A stretch of DNA of 64,000 nucleotides, taken from NCBI GenBank assembly GCA_002104905.1, contig MCFE01000376.1, positions 20,517-84,516 of the forward strand, in the 5' to 3' direction. Shown here piece by piece: positions 37,203-48,162 of this stretch (the first letter of the stretch is position 1; each line of letters starts with the position of its first letter). The notes beneath the pieces are model-generated. The model saw nothing but the letters and a program-made list of their open reading frames with translations. It was not told where the DNA came from and made no database searches. The DNA is from Basidiobolus meristosporus CBS 931.73 (taxonomy: Eukaryota; Basidiobolomycota; Basidiobolomycetes; Basidiobolales; Basidiobolaceae). Position numbers and translations under genes: made by a program.

Positions 37203-37718
37203 CTAATTCCATAGAGTGCACACAAAGGCAATTACAATTGACAACCCTGACATACTCAATACATTGGCACTGGATGGTGTAACGCTAGGAGTGGCAGGTG
37301 AATTGGTAACCTTAGTAGTTGAGGTGGGGGTACTTCCGCTATTGCTGGCGCTTGCCGAAGAGGCCAAGCTGTTGGATACGGAGGCCACGGCCGAAGAGAC
37401 GGATGCGATTTGGGAAGATAGACCGTTAGTAACCGAGGCGATTTGGGAAGAAAACCGGGAGGTAGCAGAGTCAATTTCCGATGAAAATCTGGAGGACAAG
37501 GAAGCAGCTTCGGTGGGGAGCTGGGAGGTGACCGAGGCGAAATCGCTGCCAAGGAAGGTGGAGGCTCTTGAGATCAACGAGTTAATGTCTGCGGACGGGC
37601 TTGCGTTTGAGATGGCGCTTTCAATGCTTTTGATGGCATCCGAGGGGATGTTGGTTGGGTTTTGAGCAGCAGCTAAACCAACACAGCTAAGAAGAACAGT
37701 GGAAGTAGAGAATTTCAT
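37203..37718 (-). CDS. Secreted GPI-anchored-type Ser/Ala-rich wall protein
   Basis: 171 residues, no intron. The N-terminal signal peptide is clear (MKFSTSTVLLSCVGLAAAQ, cleavage after AAA). The middle is built of 11-residue amphipathic units (SRFSSEIDSAT, SRFSSQIASVT, NGLSSQIASVS). This changes to a Ser/Thr/Pro region likely to be O-glycosylated. The C-terminus is a small-residue site followed by a hydrophobic tail (SMSGLSIVIAFVCTLWN), the layout of a GPI-attachment signal. Related architecture is common in fungal wall and surface proteins; no enzyme domain is present. The 11-mer repeats could form a surface helix, which is inference. A TATA-like element lies 45-51 bp upstream. Confidence 0.8.
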   Translation of the reverse strand: MKFSTSTVLLSCVGLAAAQNPTNIPSDAIKSIESAISNASPSADINSLISRASTFLGSDFASVTSQLPTEAASLSSRFSSEIDSATSRFSSQIASVTNGLSSQIASVSSAVASVSNSLASSASASNSGSTPTSTTKVTNSPATPSVTPSSANVLSMSGLSIVIAFVCTLWN

Positions 37719-38365
37719 TTTTTTTGCCAGATGATTGACAAACTTCGAGATGTTTGACGCCGTTATATAGTTGCTAGAGAGATAATAGACTCAGCCATGC
37801 ATGATGGGAATTTCCATTTTTATCCAGGGAACACGTCCACTTGGCATTAACTATTCATGGACTAGTAGATGAATACAAAAGATTGGCATCTGGAGGAGTG
37901 ACAAAATCTATATTTAGGGAGTCGCTTGCTTGGTGTGTGAGTTTCGATGGATGTACTCACCAGGTTCCTAATACGTACTCTTGGTGTCGCAATCGTGTTT
38001 TCATTGTTAATGTTTGGTGAGCCGGATCTCTATTATGGTCCGCCCTGAACACAGGCCTTGATTGGGTGGATAAGGGCGAGGGGTTGTATCGATGTCACTT
38101 ATGAGGTCATATCGATAATTGGTCGGGGCCGGGGGCATCTGAGTAGAAAAGGTGCTGTCTCAGTCGCCATGTGAATTCTGATGGAACAAACGCCGTAAAT
38201 ACAGGGAGATCCTGATCAATTATGACAAGTAGAGTCACATTTAATTATCAGACTCAGTCACTGATACTCATTTCGTAATGCTTCAAGAATAATGCGGATA
38301 AAATACAATAACATATTGTTGGCATTTGCTTGTTCCTTGAATATACCAAACATACATCCTTGCAA
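37719..38365. other. Divergent intergenic region
   Basis: Promoters of the surface protein and the CoA-transferase; no other feature seen. Confidence 0.5.
37763..37769 (-). promoter_or_regulatory. Candidate TATA box of the Ser/Ala-rich surface protein
   Basis: TATATAA on the minus strand, 45 bp upstream of the ATG at 37718. The short spacing would leave only a brief 5' leader. Confidence 0.45.
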
Positions 38366-40118
38366 ATGCTTAGTCGTCTTCTTACTCGCCAACCATTATC
38401 GAGACTGCCAACAGCAGTTTGTAAACCCTTGTCCAATAGTCTCGTCAGATGGCACAGCACCTCTGAGAATGTTCCTCCACTTACCGGAATAAAGGTGTTA
38501 GATTTGACAAGGGTGTTAGGTACAGTTTGCTCTTTAGACACCTTTGCTATGTTCTTTCGTGTAGTATGGATTCTAACCCTCTCCCCATCTATTACATACT
38601 TTAGCTGGTCCGTACTGCACGATGTTGCTCGGAGACCTGGGGTAAGGTTTAGTGTTACGTTTTAGGTGGAGATTACCCCTCCTAAGCAAATACCAAACAC
38701 TCAATTTAGTGCTGAGATCATTAAAGTTGAACGCCCAAAAGTGGGAGATGACACTCGCTCATGGGGCCCTCCTTATGCGACAAACACTGACGGTACTGTC
38801 GGCGAAAGTGCGTATTTCCTGTCAGTAAACCGCAATAAAAAATCCATCACAGTGGACTTCAAGTCGAAGCAAGGCCTTGAGATTGTCCACCGGTTGGCCA
38901 AGGAAGCTGATGTCTTAGTTGAGAACTACGTGCCTGGCACATTGGACAAGCTTGGACTTGGTTATGAGGAGCTCTCGAAGTTGAATCCACGCTTGATCTA
39001 TGCATCGATTACTGGTATCCAGATCATCTTATCATCCACATAAGTGCTTGATTTGACACATTATTCAGGCTACGGCCCAACAGGCCCTTATGCTAAGAGA
39101 CCCGGATACGACGTAATTATTGAGGTATCGAATGTAGCCCAACCTGTACTATGAAACGCCACATTTATTCTAAATCATCGCCAGGCTGAAGCCGGATTAA
39201 TGCATATTACCGGAGAAACGGATGGCCAACCTGTAAAGGTTGGTGTGGCGATCACAGGTTCGTTGGCTATTCCCTCGCCTGCCGTTCATTTATACTGACT
39301 CCTCTCCCAACTCCCTTGAATAGACTTGACCACAGGTAATCGGACAATACCGTAGAAGTAAACATTGGTGTGTTTCTAACAAGTTCACAGGTTTGTACGC
39401 GCATGGGGCGATAATGGCCTCGCTGTTGAATCGGATGCGTACCAACCGCGGCCAGAAGGTGGATCTCTCTTTATTGGAGTGTCAGGTGGCCTCATTAGCG
39501 AATATCGGCAGTAACTATCTAATAGGGGGAAATGAGGCAACTCGTTGGGGCACTTCGCACCCATCTATTGTTCCATATCAGGTGTTCCCCACACTGGATG
39601 GATACATAATGATCGGTGCGGGGAACGATGGCCAGTTTCGCTCGCTGTGTAGAGCCATTCGGCAAGAGGAGCTCCTAGCCGACTCCGAATACCAAACCAA
39701 CTCATTAAGAGTCAAAAACAGAAGCAAGCTTATAGAAACTCTGTCGGATATCTTTCGCAAACAGCCAACACAGACATGGCTTACTAACCTGGAGGGCTCA
39801 GGAATCCCCTTTGGTCCCATCAATAACATGAAGCAAACGTTCGAACATCCTCAGGTCGTTCATCGTGAGATGATCCAAGAGGTAAACCATCCGAAGGCTG
39901 GAAAAATCAAAGTAGCTGGTAATTTTCTGACCAATTGTTTCGTACTTTAACCACGGCCAGCTAACCGTCCTTTAGGTGTCCCTGTCAAGTATAGTGAGTC
40001 CAAGGCCACCATCCGATCGGCCCCGCCATTGCTTGGCCAGCATACGGAGGAAGTTCTGGAGGGACTGGGCTACTCTAAAGATGAGATTCGAAAGCTCTAC
40101 GAAACAAACGCCATATAG
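38366..40118 (+). CDS. Family III CoA-transferase, SUGCT-like, mitochondrial
   Basis: Family III (CaiB/BaiF/Frc) enzymes transfer CoA between acyl groups through an aspartyl-CoA intermediate. The sequence matches succinate-hydroxymethylglutarate CoA-transferase (SUGCT/C7orf10). A basic presequence ([18 protein letters not shown]) precedes [20 protein letters not shown], restored over two introns near 38.52-38.61 kb. Further landmarks are AEIIKVERP, then [50 protein letters not shown], and the catalytic Asp in [20 protein letters not shown]. The end is [18 protein letters not shown]. About eight exons. A role in glutarate or branched-acid CoA metabolism is inferred from the family. Confidence 0.9.
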
Positions 40119-40474
40119 GCCTTATCCATTGAAATAAACAATCTGCACACAAACTCATCAAGGTGGTACAAAATAATGAATCAAGTAATCTCACCAATCG
40201 GCGAAAGATACAGAAATTAGGAGGAGTTCATGACATTTCGGGTCTATTACAGAGTCATGACATCGTATACAGATATCCACCATTGATGCTATTTCCGGTC
40301 TATTAGATATCTACTATTGATACCATTTCCGGTGTAAGGGGCAATTCCACGAGTCTATTACAATTAATTATTACCGCTGTCTCCCTTCTGTAACTTTCTT
40401 TCACAGACACAGACGCTTTGGTGTCCCCTCACCGTTAAATTTCACTCAACCTTTAATTGTTAAATAGCGCCCGT
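40119..40474. repeat. Intergenic region with a 34-bp tandem duplication
   Basis: Two copies of a 34-bp unit lie at about 40271-40338 (AGATATCCACCATTGATGCT and AGATATCTACTATTGATACC, each followed by ATTTCCGGT). No gene seen. Confidence 0.6.
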
Positions 40475-40991
40475 ATGTCAGCCGTCCCCTCCGCAGAAGC
40501 AAACGAAACTACCCCCCTAGTTAGGAGAAGTTTGCCATACGTTGGCTGGGAATCGTTGATTCTGGAGAACCGAGGAAGCACAGCACGAGATCACCTAGGT
40601 AAGTCTTGCTCGTCGAGGATGAAGCCTGAATGCCAAGCTAACCGTTCCTTATTTCGTAGGGAATGAGCGTACCTATCTAGCTTGGTTTCGTACTTCCTTT
40701 ACTCTTTTCGGTTTGTGCTGTGCCTCTCTTCAGCATTTCGATCCTGATGGGTTTTCTACTGGGCCAGGCAAAACCCACCAGTATCGAGTGGAAATCGGTG
40801 TCACCATGGCTGTACTTACATTTGTTTGTATTGTTGTCCCGTTGATAAAGTACCTGAGCACTCAGCACAAGCTGGCCTACGCTCGGAACCCCATGCGCCC
40901 GAGCCGCAGTCTATCGACTATATTCGTTTCTATATCGGTGTTTGCGGTCTTAATGACCTTAATGACCATTGAGTTAGAAGAATTCGACTGA
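40475..40991 (+). CDS. DUF202/YidH-type membrane protein
   Basis: Two exons (40475-40598 and 40660-40991; intron 61 nt) encode 151 residues. The DUF202 signature NERTYLAWFRTSFTLFGLCC begins the domain directly at the splice (HLGNERTY). Three TM helices are visible: residues starting at FTLFGLCCASL, the stretch TMAVLTFVCIVVPLIKYL, and LSTIFVSISVFAVLMTLM. DUF202 also forms the membrane part of the VTC polyphosphate polymerase (Vtc1) and the stand-alone YidH proteins. The 42-residue polar N-terminal extension contains ETTPLVRR, which resembles a dileucine-type vacuolar sorting signal. A Vtc1-like role is possible but the sequence is closer in pattern to stand-alone fungal DUF202 proteins. Confidence 0.82.
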
Positions 40992-41384
40992 TATGCAGCC
41001 GATACCTTGTGTATATATAATCTGGAACTTCCATAATCCTGTTAAAACCACCATTAAACCGTTCTGTATATGCCAGTAACCGCTATATGCTGGAAAATAC
41101 TCAGACAACCTGCTACGAATGGTACAGAATGCCTGACAGTCAACCATTATCCTTGAGAGTGGCTGGCCAATGGCTTCGATAGGCTATTCTGTTTGTATCT
41201 GTTACCTATCGTGGGCTTGTGGAAACTCAATTCTACCAAATTAGGAACTAGGCCGGCTTTTTTTGCTATCTGTCATGTGGGGAAAAGGAAAATTACAGTG
41301 CTCGTTATCAGGCTCATCAATATTGTTGAAGCCCTCCATAACGTAGCTGACTCTTCTTTCTCTCTCCCCTACTCACCCACGAAG
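40992..41384. other. Intergenic region
   Basis: About 390 bp, plus-strand promoter of the next gene. Nothing notable. Confidence 0.5.
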
Positions 41385-43215
41385 ATGACTCTAGGTCCGA
41401 ATTCCTGGACGCCTGTTCCTGGGGCCTTTATTCAAAAAATTGGAAAAGGTATATCCACGCTTACTGAACGGAAGGACAAGAGTCTAACTTTGGTATCACC
41501 ATAGACGTTCATGCTTATAAGAACGAAATCGGTCCTAAGGCAGTGGTTGTCATGGGTATGCATTAGTGCACATAGAACACTGCAGCAAAGCCCCCACTAA
41601 CCCCTCTATTAGTCGGCTTGCCGGCTCGAGGCAAAAGCTACATAGTCAAAAAGCTCAAGCGTTATATATCCTGGTTAGGCTTTAAAACCAAGGTAGACAC
41701 GCACCGTTGGCCTACTAGTGTCTGTGGGGTCGGGTCTAAAACATTTCTTGCGCAGGTGTTTAACGTCGGGAACAGAAGGAGAACATGCGCAGCGGAGACT
41801 CAAGTGAAGACCGGCTGTGTGCAGAACCATACTTCAGATTTTTTCAACCCCAACAATGAAGACGCAAGGTCTTTGCGGGATCAACTTGCCATGGATACCC
41901 TGGAAGAAGTGATATCTTGGCTAAACGACGGAGGAAAAGTGGGGATCTTAGGTTCGGGCTATTGAGAATGCCTTCCCTCCTTCCGTGAGATACTGACGAT
42001 TTGCTTCGATAGATGCCACGAACTCCACCAAGGAAAGAAGGTAAGCATATCTGCAAAGTGTGTGGCGGCTGTTGGAAACTAATTGGTCGATCACTTGCCA
42101 GACAAAGAATCATGGATCGCTGCTCCCGGGAGAGCGATATCAACATTTTGTTTGTGGAAAGCATATGCACCGATCCGGAAGTGTTGGCTAGGAACATGCA
42201 GCTCAAGCTCTCCGGGCCCGACTATAAAAACCAGCAGTCAGACTCTGCGCTCCGAGACTTCCAAGCGCGTGTAGCCAACTACGAGCGTGCCTACGAAACC
42301 ATCGACGACTCGGAGGATGAGGATATCCAATACTGTAAAATTATTAATGTTGGCAAGAAGGTACGACCTGGAGTGGCTGTCCTTTCGGACCGTTTAATAA
42401 TTTGGCAGTTCTAGGTCATCGCCCATAATATCCAAACCTTTTTGGCTGGTCAGTGTGTATTTTATCTTATGAATATGAATTTGGCAGCCAGGCAGATCTG
42501 GCTAACCCGTCACGGCGAAAGTCTGGACAATCAAGTTGGCAAGATTGGTGGAGATGCCCCGGTAAAACATACAGCAGCCAAAATTATCCGATCCAACCGT
42601 CACTTACATTTACTTTTATGTCAGCTCTCTTCCGCTGGTCGTGAATATGCGGAAGCGCTGTCTACATTTATGGCTGAGCAGCAGCGGGATTTCCGATGCG
42701 CAGAAACCGGGAAACCACCCCAGTTGACTGTCTGGACCAGTATGCTGCAGCGCGCCATCGAGACTGCCGAACACTTCAATCCCCACGAATTCGACATCAA
42801 ACATATGAAATTCTTGAACGAAATCTACGCCGGGATTTGCGAAGGCATGACCTACGAAGAAATCCAGCAGACATACCCCGAGGAGTTCAAGGCCCGCTCG
42901 GCGAACAAATTTTACTACAGGTACCCGGGCATGGGCGGCGAAAGCTACTGTGATGTCATTCAGAGGCTCTGTCCAGTGATTGTGGAACTGGAGCGCACAA
43001 GAAACAGCGTCCTTATCGTGACACATCGGGCGCTTATGCGCACTTTGCTGGCCTACTTGATGGACATCCCGCTTAGACAGATGACCAAACTGGATATCCC
43101 CCTGAATACTGTGTACTGCATAGAGCCCAAGCCTTACGGGAACGTGTTGACCAAGTATCAGTATTCACATGACACAAAGACATTCCATCAACTTGAAAGT
43201 GACGAAACAATGTAA
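41385..43215 (+). CDS. 6-phosphofructo-2-kinase / fructose-2,6-bisphosphatase
   Basis: A bifunctional enzyme that sets fructose-2,6-bisphosphate, the main activator of glycolytic phosphofructokinase. The kinase half has the Walker A MVGLPARGKSYI (after two introns), the conserved VFNVGNRRR, then DATNSTKERRQ, LFVESICTDP and LSGPDYKN. The bisphosphatase half has the phospho-His motif LTRHGESLDNQVGKIGGDAP, NEIYAGICEGMTYEEI and the second His in VTHRALMR. Both sets of catalytic residues look intact, so both activities are predicted. About eight exons; the intron inside the GGDAP/LSSAGREY junction (42.56-42.63 kb) and that after KERR (42.04-42.10 kb) are clear. The ATG at 41385 starts a short N-terminus of about 35 residues, without an obvious PKA site. 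Confidence 0.95.
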
Positions 43216-43624
43216 ATACCCGCGAATCCTCTCATCTTGTCAACGCACGGATAAATCATTTTTGCTGATATGATCCATTTGTGTGTTGTCCCAAGTGTTG
43301 TCCGTGCCAAGTAAAAACATTCGATGATGATCCACCCAGGGTTTCCTAAACAGTATCGGATCATGGTAACATGCGGACGGCCGAATTGATCCTATGCTCC
43401 GAACCACCATCTAGACACTTCTACCCAAGTTAGTGGATTGAATTGCTAATCATTCGAGTGCTATAACCGGATTATTTATTAAGTTGTTATAAATAATTGA
43501 ATCATGAAAAATCAAAATACTAGAAGAACGGCCATTTTACATGAGAAATACCATCGGCATTAAAATAATGTGTAATGTAGTGTAACATTAGAGTACCACG
43601 GGGTATCCAATGTGAGGGGGGAAA
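43216..43624. other. Convergent 3' region
   Basis: About 400 AT-rich bases between the PFKFB and HMG-CoA synthase stops; no feature beyond probable 3' ends. Confidence 0.5.
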
Positions 43625-45037
43625 TTATTCCTTGCGAGCATAGGTACGTCTGAATTTCTCGTCAACTTGGGTCAAGTAGTAGGTACCTGGGAACATGTCA
43701 TCGATATCACCAACTGGAGTGTAGTTCTTCAACTGGTGGGTGTCCTCACGCAACTTCATGGTGTTGGCAAAGTCAGCAGGTGCCACAGCAGTACGAGTTT
43801 CAAGGCGGTTCTTGACGTTGAGTTGCTTAGCAATATTCTCGGTAGAGTCAACAACGCGGAAGGAAAGCATGGTGGCTGATGAGCCGGAACCATAGGAGAA
43901 GAGTGCAATACGCTTATCCTTCAAGTCAGCGTAAGGGGTTTCCGAGAGTAGGGAAGTTAAGCAACCATACACGGATCCACTGTACATGTTTCCGACATTC
44001 TTGGCTGCCAACAAGGAAGGAGTAACTTTCTTGGCATACTCCTCCTTGGTGGAGTCAATGAAGGCTTTCTCAACTTGCTTGTTGGTATAGGTTTCCTCAA
44101 GAGTGAGATCTTTGAATTGTTGAAGATCGGCATACTTGGCTTCGCTGGGGTTGGCAAGGAAATCGTGTAGTCCCAGACGACCGAATGACTTGAGCACAAG
44201 CTTGGTATAGGGGGAGTGGAAGACCATGTAGTCGATGTCCTTAAGACCGGGCTTCTCCAAGTTTTCCTTTTTGGCAAGTCTGCTCATATAGCGTTGGTAG
44301 CAGTGATCAAGAGCACGAAGATAGCAGACCACGGAAAGGTGACCATCTACCTCAGGGAATTCGGAAGACAAATCTGGCTTGTAGAAGTCATAGACGTGCT
44401 CCATATGAGTACCACGGAGACCTCTTTCAACGACAATAGGGGCATCAGGGCCAACCAAGATAGCAACAGCAGCAGCACCACCAGTGGGTCTAGCTGGACC
44501 AGTAGCATAGATGGCGATATCGGCAGCGACAACTAAAGCGTAACGACCATCCCAGGAGGAGGACTCGACCCAGTTGATGGCGTTGGAGAGAGCAGCGGTA
44601 CCACCGTAACAGGCGTTGGTAGTATCAATACCTTCAATTTCGGTATTTCCGGACTCAGCAAAGAGCTGCATGAGAACAGTCTTGACAGACTTGGCCTTAT
44701 CGATGATAGTCTCGGTACCAACTTCCAAACGACCGATTTGATCGTAGGAGATGTTGTACTTCTCAAGCAAGGCTTGGACAGCGGTTAGCGAGATGGAGTG
44801 AATGTCCTCACGGTCATCGCAGAAGCCCATCTTGGTTTGTCCAAGACCGATGGTGTATTTTCCAGCGGAGACACCGTCAAATTGCTCCAATTCAGTCTGG
44901 TCTACGTACTACAAAAAATAACTGTTACGGTACGTTCACTTAGCAAGCAACAAAACCTATGCAGATACCTTCTTAGGAAAGTAGATTTCCATGGCTTTAA
45001 TGCCAACATTATGAGGATAGGTGTGAACGCCGTTCAT
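43625..45037 (-). CDS. ERG13: Hydroxymethylglutaryl-CoA synthase
   Basis: Condenses acetyl-CoA with acetoacetyl-CoA to HMG-CoA in the mevalonate/sterol pathway. Two exons: 44969-45037 encodes MNGVHTYPHNVGIKAMEIYF, and after a 60-nt intron (44909-44968) the second runs to 43625; 450 residues in total. The active-site Cys lies in DTTNACYGGTAALSNAI; also seen are ARPTGGAAAVAILVG, the His motif (YMVFHSPYTKLVLKSFGRLG), GNMYSGSVYGCLTSLL and SYGSGSSATMLSFRV. Use of preferred codons looks stronger than in neighbours, which fits a highly expressed enzyme. No C-terminal peroxisomal or N-terminal mitochondrial signal, so it is the cytosolic form. Confidence 0.97.
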
Positions 45038-45956
45038 GTCGAGATCAAGTCAGAAGGTTAAGAGAAGTCAGCAACCAAGATGGTAAACCGGGATTGATGC
45101 AATAAGAGGGAAAATTAAGTTATAAATGGATGTGAAATTAGAGGTAACGCTGCCCAAAATATTGACCTTATCAAGTGGGGAAATCTATCCCCAATCTTTA
45201 TCAAATAATATTTGAAAATCACGATAAATTTGTTGAACTAGATTCTTCCAATTAGGAACCCATTTGGGAACCCAGGCTTATTTTGTCCATATCTTTTTCC
45301 TATTTTTGTCTTCAACTATCTGCATATATTAGATTGGATTCCACATATGTGTGCATACTTGGGACTGAGATGAGTAGCTTGGGGCAGAGTCTCTCCATCT
45401 TGGCAATACGTGTGTATAGGTGTTTGGGTTGACTGATGGCTACCCGTAAATGTAAAGGTATAGGAGAGGCGTTCGCAATTGCCATCCGTAATTGTAATGG
45501 TACAGCAGAGGCTCGATTGGGATTTCTGGTGCATACAACCAGCCACAAAATAGGGAAGTTATACAGGATATATCATGGCGTGACACGGGCTTCTTTTCTG
45601 CCTAAATTGTGATTTCGTTTGATAAATTAGCATGCACTCATTCATTAGTTCACATGCACTTGAACGAAGTCTATTTGCTCCTCCACATCAGACATTAAAG
45701 GGGTGTTACCATCCAAAATGCTCTTGTTTCTGCTTAAACATGCTCGCTTTGCTTAAATCATGCTTAAAATGATGGCCAAAGCTGCTCATCTGTTAATATC
45801 GGCAAGCTCCTTAGACTATAGATCCGACAAGCACGATATCTCATTTAATGCTTCTTCCTTTGAGTGAGCATTTGATGATTAGGCAGGCATCTGTGTCGAT
45901 CTCAGTTTGGCTTTGGGGTGCGCTCACATGCATATAATCCCAGAACTGGGTGGCCT
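45038..45956. repeat. Intergenic region with a 45-bp imperfect tandem duplication
   Basis: Near 45433-45522 two related units of about 45 bp occur (one with CCCGTAAATGTAAAGGTA, one with ATCCGTAATTGTAATGGTA, each followed by AGAGG). No gene or RNA gene seen in this 0.9 kb. Confidence 0.55.
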
Positions 45957-46758
45957 TCAATGTTTGTTTGAAGCTACATTGTCAAAAACATCGCTACCGT
46001 GTTGTTTCATCAGCTTAATGAAAGTGTAAGCGATAATGTCTACTAAAGAGAGGCTCTCCCCGATGTAGTGCCCATTCGCATTCTTTACCAATTGCTTTTC
46101 ATAGTAGTTAATAAGTTCTGCGGCGAAGGCTTTATACATATGTCTGGCAGCTTCTTTAGCTTCCTCGGTCTTTTCTTTCGGAATATGAACGAAGTAGTCT
46201 ATTAAAGTTGCCCAGCCCTCAGAAAAGTTACCAATCAAGGCTGACTCCCGCTCATTGGAGCCGAGGAGATCTAAATTGCCCATCAAATTAGTCAAGTCAG
46301 CTTCTCAAGTAAAATGGTCGACAGTCACCGAATTTACGAGCAAGATAACGTTCTATAGCATGACTTTCGCTAAGGCGGAATTCCTAACAGTGCCATAAGA
46401 ATATTTTTACAGTAGTAGGGTATCAAATCCTCCTACTGAGCCATCCTCTAGGTATTTGATCAACACTGGGAGGTGACCCAAAGGAGTAGCCCGCTTATCC
46501 TCGGTCCAATTCTGAGAGCTATATTAGCCAGCAAACTAATCCACAGAGTAACTAAAAACATATTACTTACAGTAGGGTGGCGTTCAGTCCTCTTTACCTA
46601 GTTAACAGCAAGCCGGCATTTCAGTATATAACACAAGGGCAGGTTTTATAGAAATGCTGCGTTACCTTACCATATTGAAGTAAAAGCGAATTACCTCGCC
46701 ACGACCAGCAGTGGGGAAGTAAAAAAGTTCGTATCGGTTTGTGTTCGAGGCTGACATT
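45957..46758 (-). CDS. Sigma-like glutathione S-transferase, short C-terminus
   Basis: Conjugates or isomerises substrates with glutathione. About five short exons. The thioredoxin-like N-domain starts ELFYFPTAGRGEVIRFYFN, with the catalytic Tyr expected in LFYF. After introns it continues NWTEDKRATPLGHLPVL, with the cis-Pro in LPVL, then LSESHAIERYLARKF with the Glu-Ser GSH-binding pair SES. The C-domain starts DLLGSNERESALIG and runs to KQLVKNANGHYIGESLSLVD and AYTFIKLMKQHGSDVF. The frame then ends at VASNKH. Normal sigma GSTs continue about 25-30 residues with another helix, so either a last exon is missed (no acceptor gives a normal intron length) or the protein is short. Start ATG 46758. 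Confidence 0.82.
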
Positions 46759-47065
46759 GCTTGGCGGAATGGTCACAATGGGAGTAGTGTGGCTCAATTT
46801 TAATCACGTAATGGAACTTACTGGTAGCTTCGTTATAGTGATTGCATAATTTATCATAATAGTTGTGTTAATAGAGATTGCGTAATGCATGTACACGGGC
46901 ATCCTCCCTTCACTATGGTCAGTAATCATTTTATTATGTGTATTAATCCATTCGTGTGTATATTTATTGATACGCCATAATGTTCGGTTTACTGTTTCCT
47001 ATGATCAATTTTCACTATTATCAGCTCCACTTGCACACCGCTACTTGCTGCTGCTTTCCATTTCT
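46759..47065. other. Divergent intergenic region
   Basis: AT-rich, 307 bp, between the GST and the P-loop kinase. No other feature. Confidence 0.45.
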
Positions 47066-47596
47066 ATGAAGATACACATATTTGGCGCTTCTGGCGCAGG
47101 TTCCACCACACAGGGCAAAGCCTTGTCTAACGTATTAAATATCCCATACTTTGATAGTGATAGTTATTATTGGCTACCTTCCAACCCTCCATACACAATT
47201 GAAAGAGAGAAGGAACAAAGGAATCAGCTACTCAAATCCGATTTGGCAAAACAAGAAAGCTGGATAGTTGGTGGTTCCCTGGTCCATTGGGGTGAGGAAT
47301 GGTCCACTGCATTTGACATTGCTGTTTTTCTCTATATCCCATCACAGATAAGACTGGAAAGGCTTAAAGTAAGAGAGTATGAGCGTTACGGAGAGGCCAT
47401 GTTTACTGATCCAGTAACAAAGCGTATTTCTGATGAATTCCTGGAATGGTCAGCCAGATATGACACTGGATCACCTGGAAGAAGCCTGGCTTTACATGAA
47501 GCATGGATACAACGACTCCATTGCCCAGTACTAACCATTAAAGAGGACCTTTCTGTTGATAGAAGAACAGAGTTGATTCTAGACATGCTCAAATAA
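47066..47596 (+). CDS. Bacterial-type P-loop kinase (adenylate-kinase-like AAA_18/AAA_33)
   Basis: An intronless protein of 176 residues. It begins with a Walker A loop, MKIHIFGASGAGSTTQGKAL, then FDSDSYYWLPSNPPYT, a substrate-loop pattern familiar from many bacterial annotations of 'adenylate kinase' or 'AAA family ATPase'. Later pieces fit too: WIVGGSLVHWGEEW, FLYIPSQIRLERLKVREYERYG, FLEWSARYDTGSPGRSL, HEAWI..LHCPVL. In the Walker A the canonical GK(S/T) lysine is replaced: GAGSTT has no Lys at the usual position (bacterial relatives often read GSGTTT), so the P-loop is atypical in this family as a whole. Length, lack of introns and pattern suggest horizontal acquisition from a bacterium. 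The substrate is unknown. I use ATG 47066; the frame is open upstream to 46889 but that part looks non-coding. Confidence 0.8.
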   Translation: MKIHIFGASGAGSTTQGKALSNVLNIPYFDSDSYYWLPSNPPYTIEREKEQRNQLLKSDLAKQESWIVGGSLVHWGEEWSTAFDIAVFLYIPSQIRLERLKVREYERYGEAMFTDPVTKRISDEFLEWSARYDTGSPGRSLALHEAWIQRLHCPVLTIKEDLSVDRRTELILDMLK

Positions 47597-47718
47597 CATT
47601 ATTTCTCAAGTGAACATCTAAATTGGAGGGTGTTCAGAATGCTGTATCTACAGTTTTAAATAGGTTTCCAACAGTTTTGAATCAGATCTGGTGAGCATTT
47701 GGTTTGGTGTTTGTTTGT

Positions 47719-48052
47719 TGTTGTAAAAATTCGGAATTCCACCTAAATATTCACCTAACTTAGTCACTTAGATCATTACCTTCAAATCCTAGAGAATACT
47801 GACCAAATTCCTTGGTGGAATTTACTTAGAATATTTACCCAGAACATGAAAATTAGATAAGTTGTCCAAACAGCCCCAAACTTTGCACACATGTTCTTGG
47901 GACCTTCCTTAACCTATTCTATGTGCTTGTTATGCCAAGACCAGGTAAAAGTATAGAATACTACTTGTACATTCAATAAATCATTAAGTGAAAACCACAA
48001 AATCTACTTGTCCTCCCAAATCACTTCCAATATCTCCAAGACTCTTACAACA
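47719..48052 (+). mobile_element. Solo LTR (family A), with target-site duplication
   Basis: 334 bp, starting TGTTGTAA and ending TTACAACA, a perfect 8-bp terminal inverted repeat of the TG..CA type. It is flanked by the direct repeat TTTGT (47714-47718 and 48053-48057), the 5-bp target-site duplication of an LTR retroelement. Internal landmark: CCCCAAACTTTGCACACATG. Confidence 0.85.
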
Positions 48053-48162
48053 TTTGTAATCTATCCTATTTTTGATTTGTTAGATTATCAGAGTGCTCAT
48101 GTTGATTAATAGTGCAGATAACAGTTAACCTTTTTTTAAGCAACAGCCCATCACCCAGAGAA

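Noticed and set aside
42616-43026. Long antisense open frames in PFKFB, HMG-CoA synthase, amine oxidase and SNF2 genes
   Set aside because: They mirror codon structure of the confirmed sense genes and have no motifs.
45917-45956. Extra last exon for the GST
   Set aside because: The only phase-compatible join would need an intron of about 32 nt, shorter than all others here, and the added residues do not resemble a GST C-terminus.
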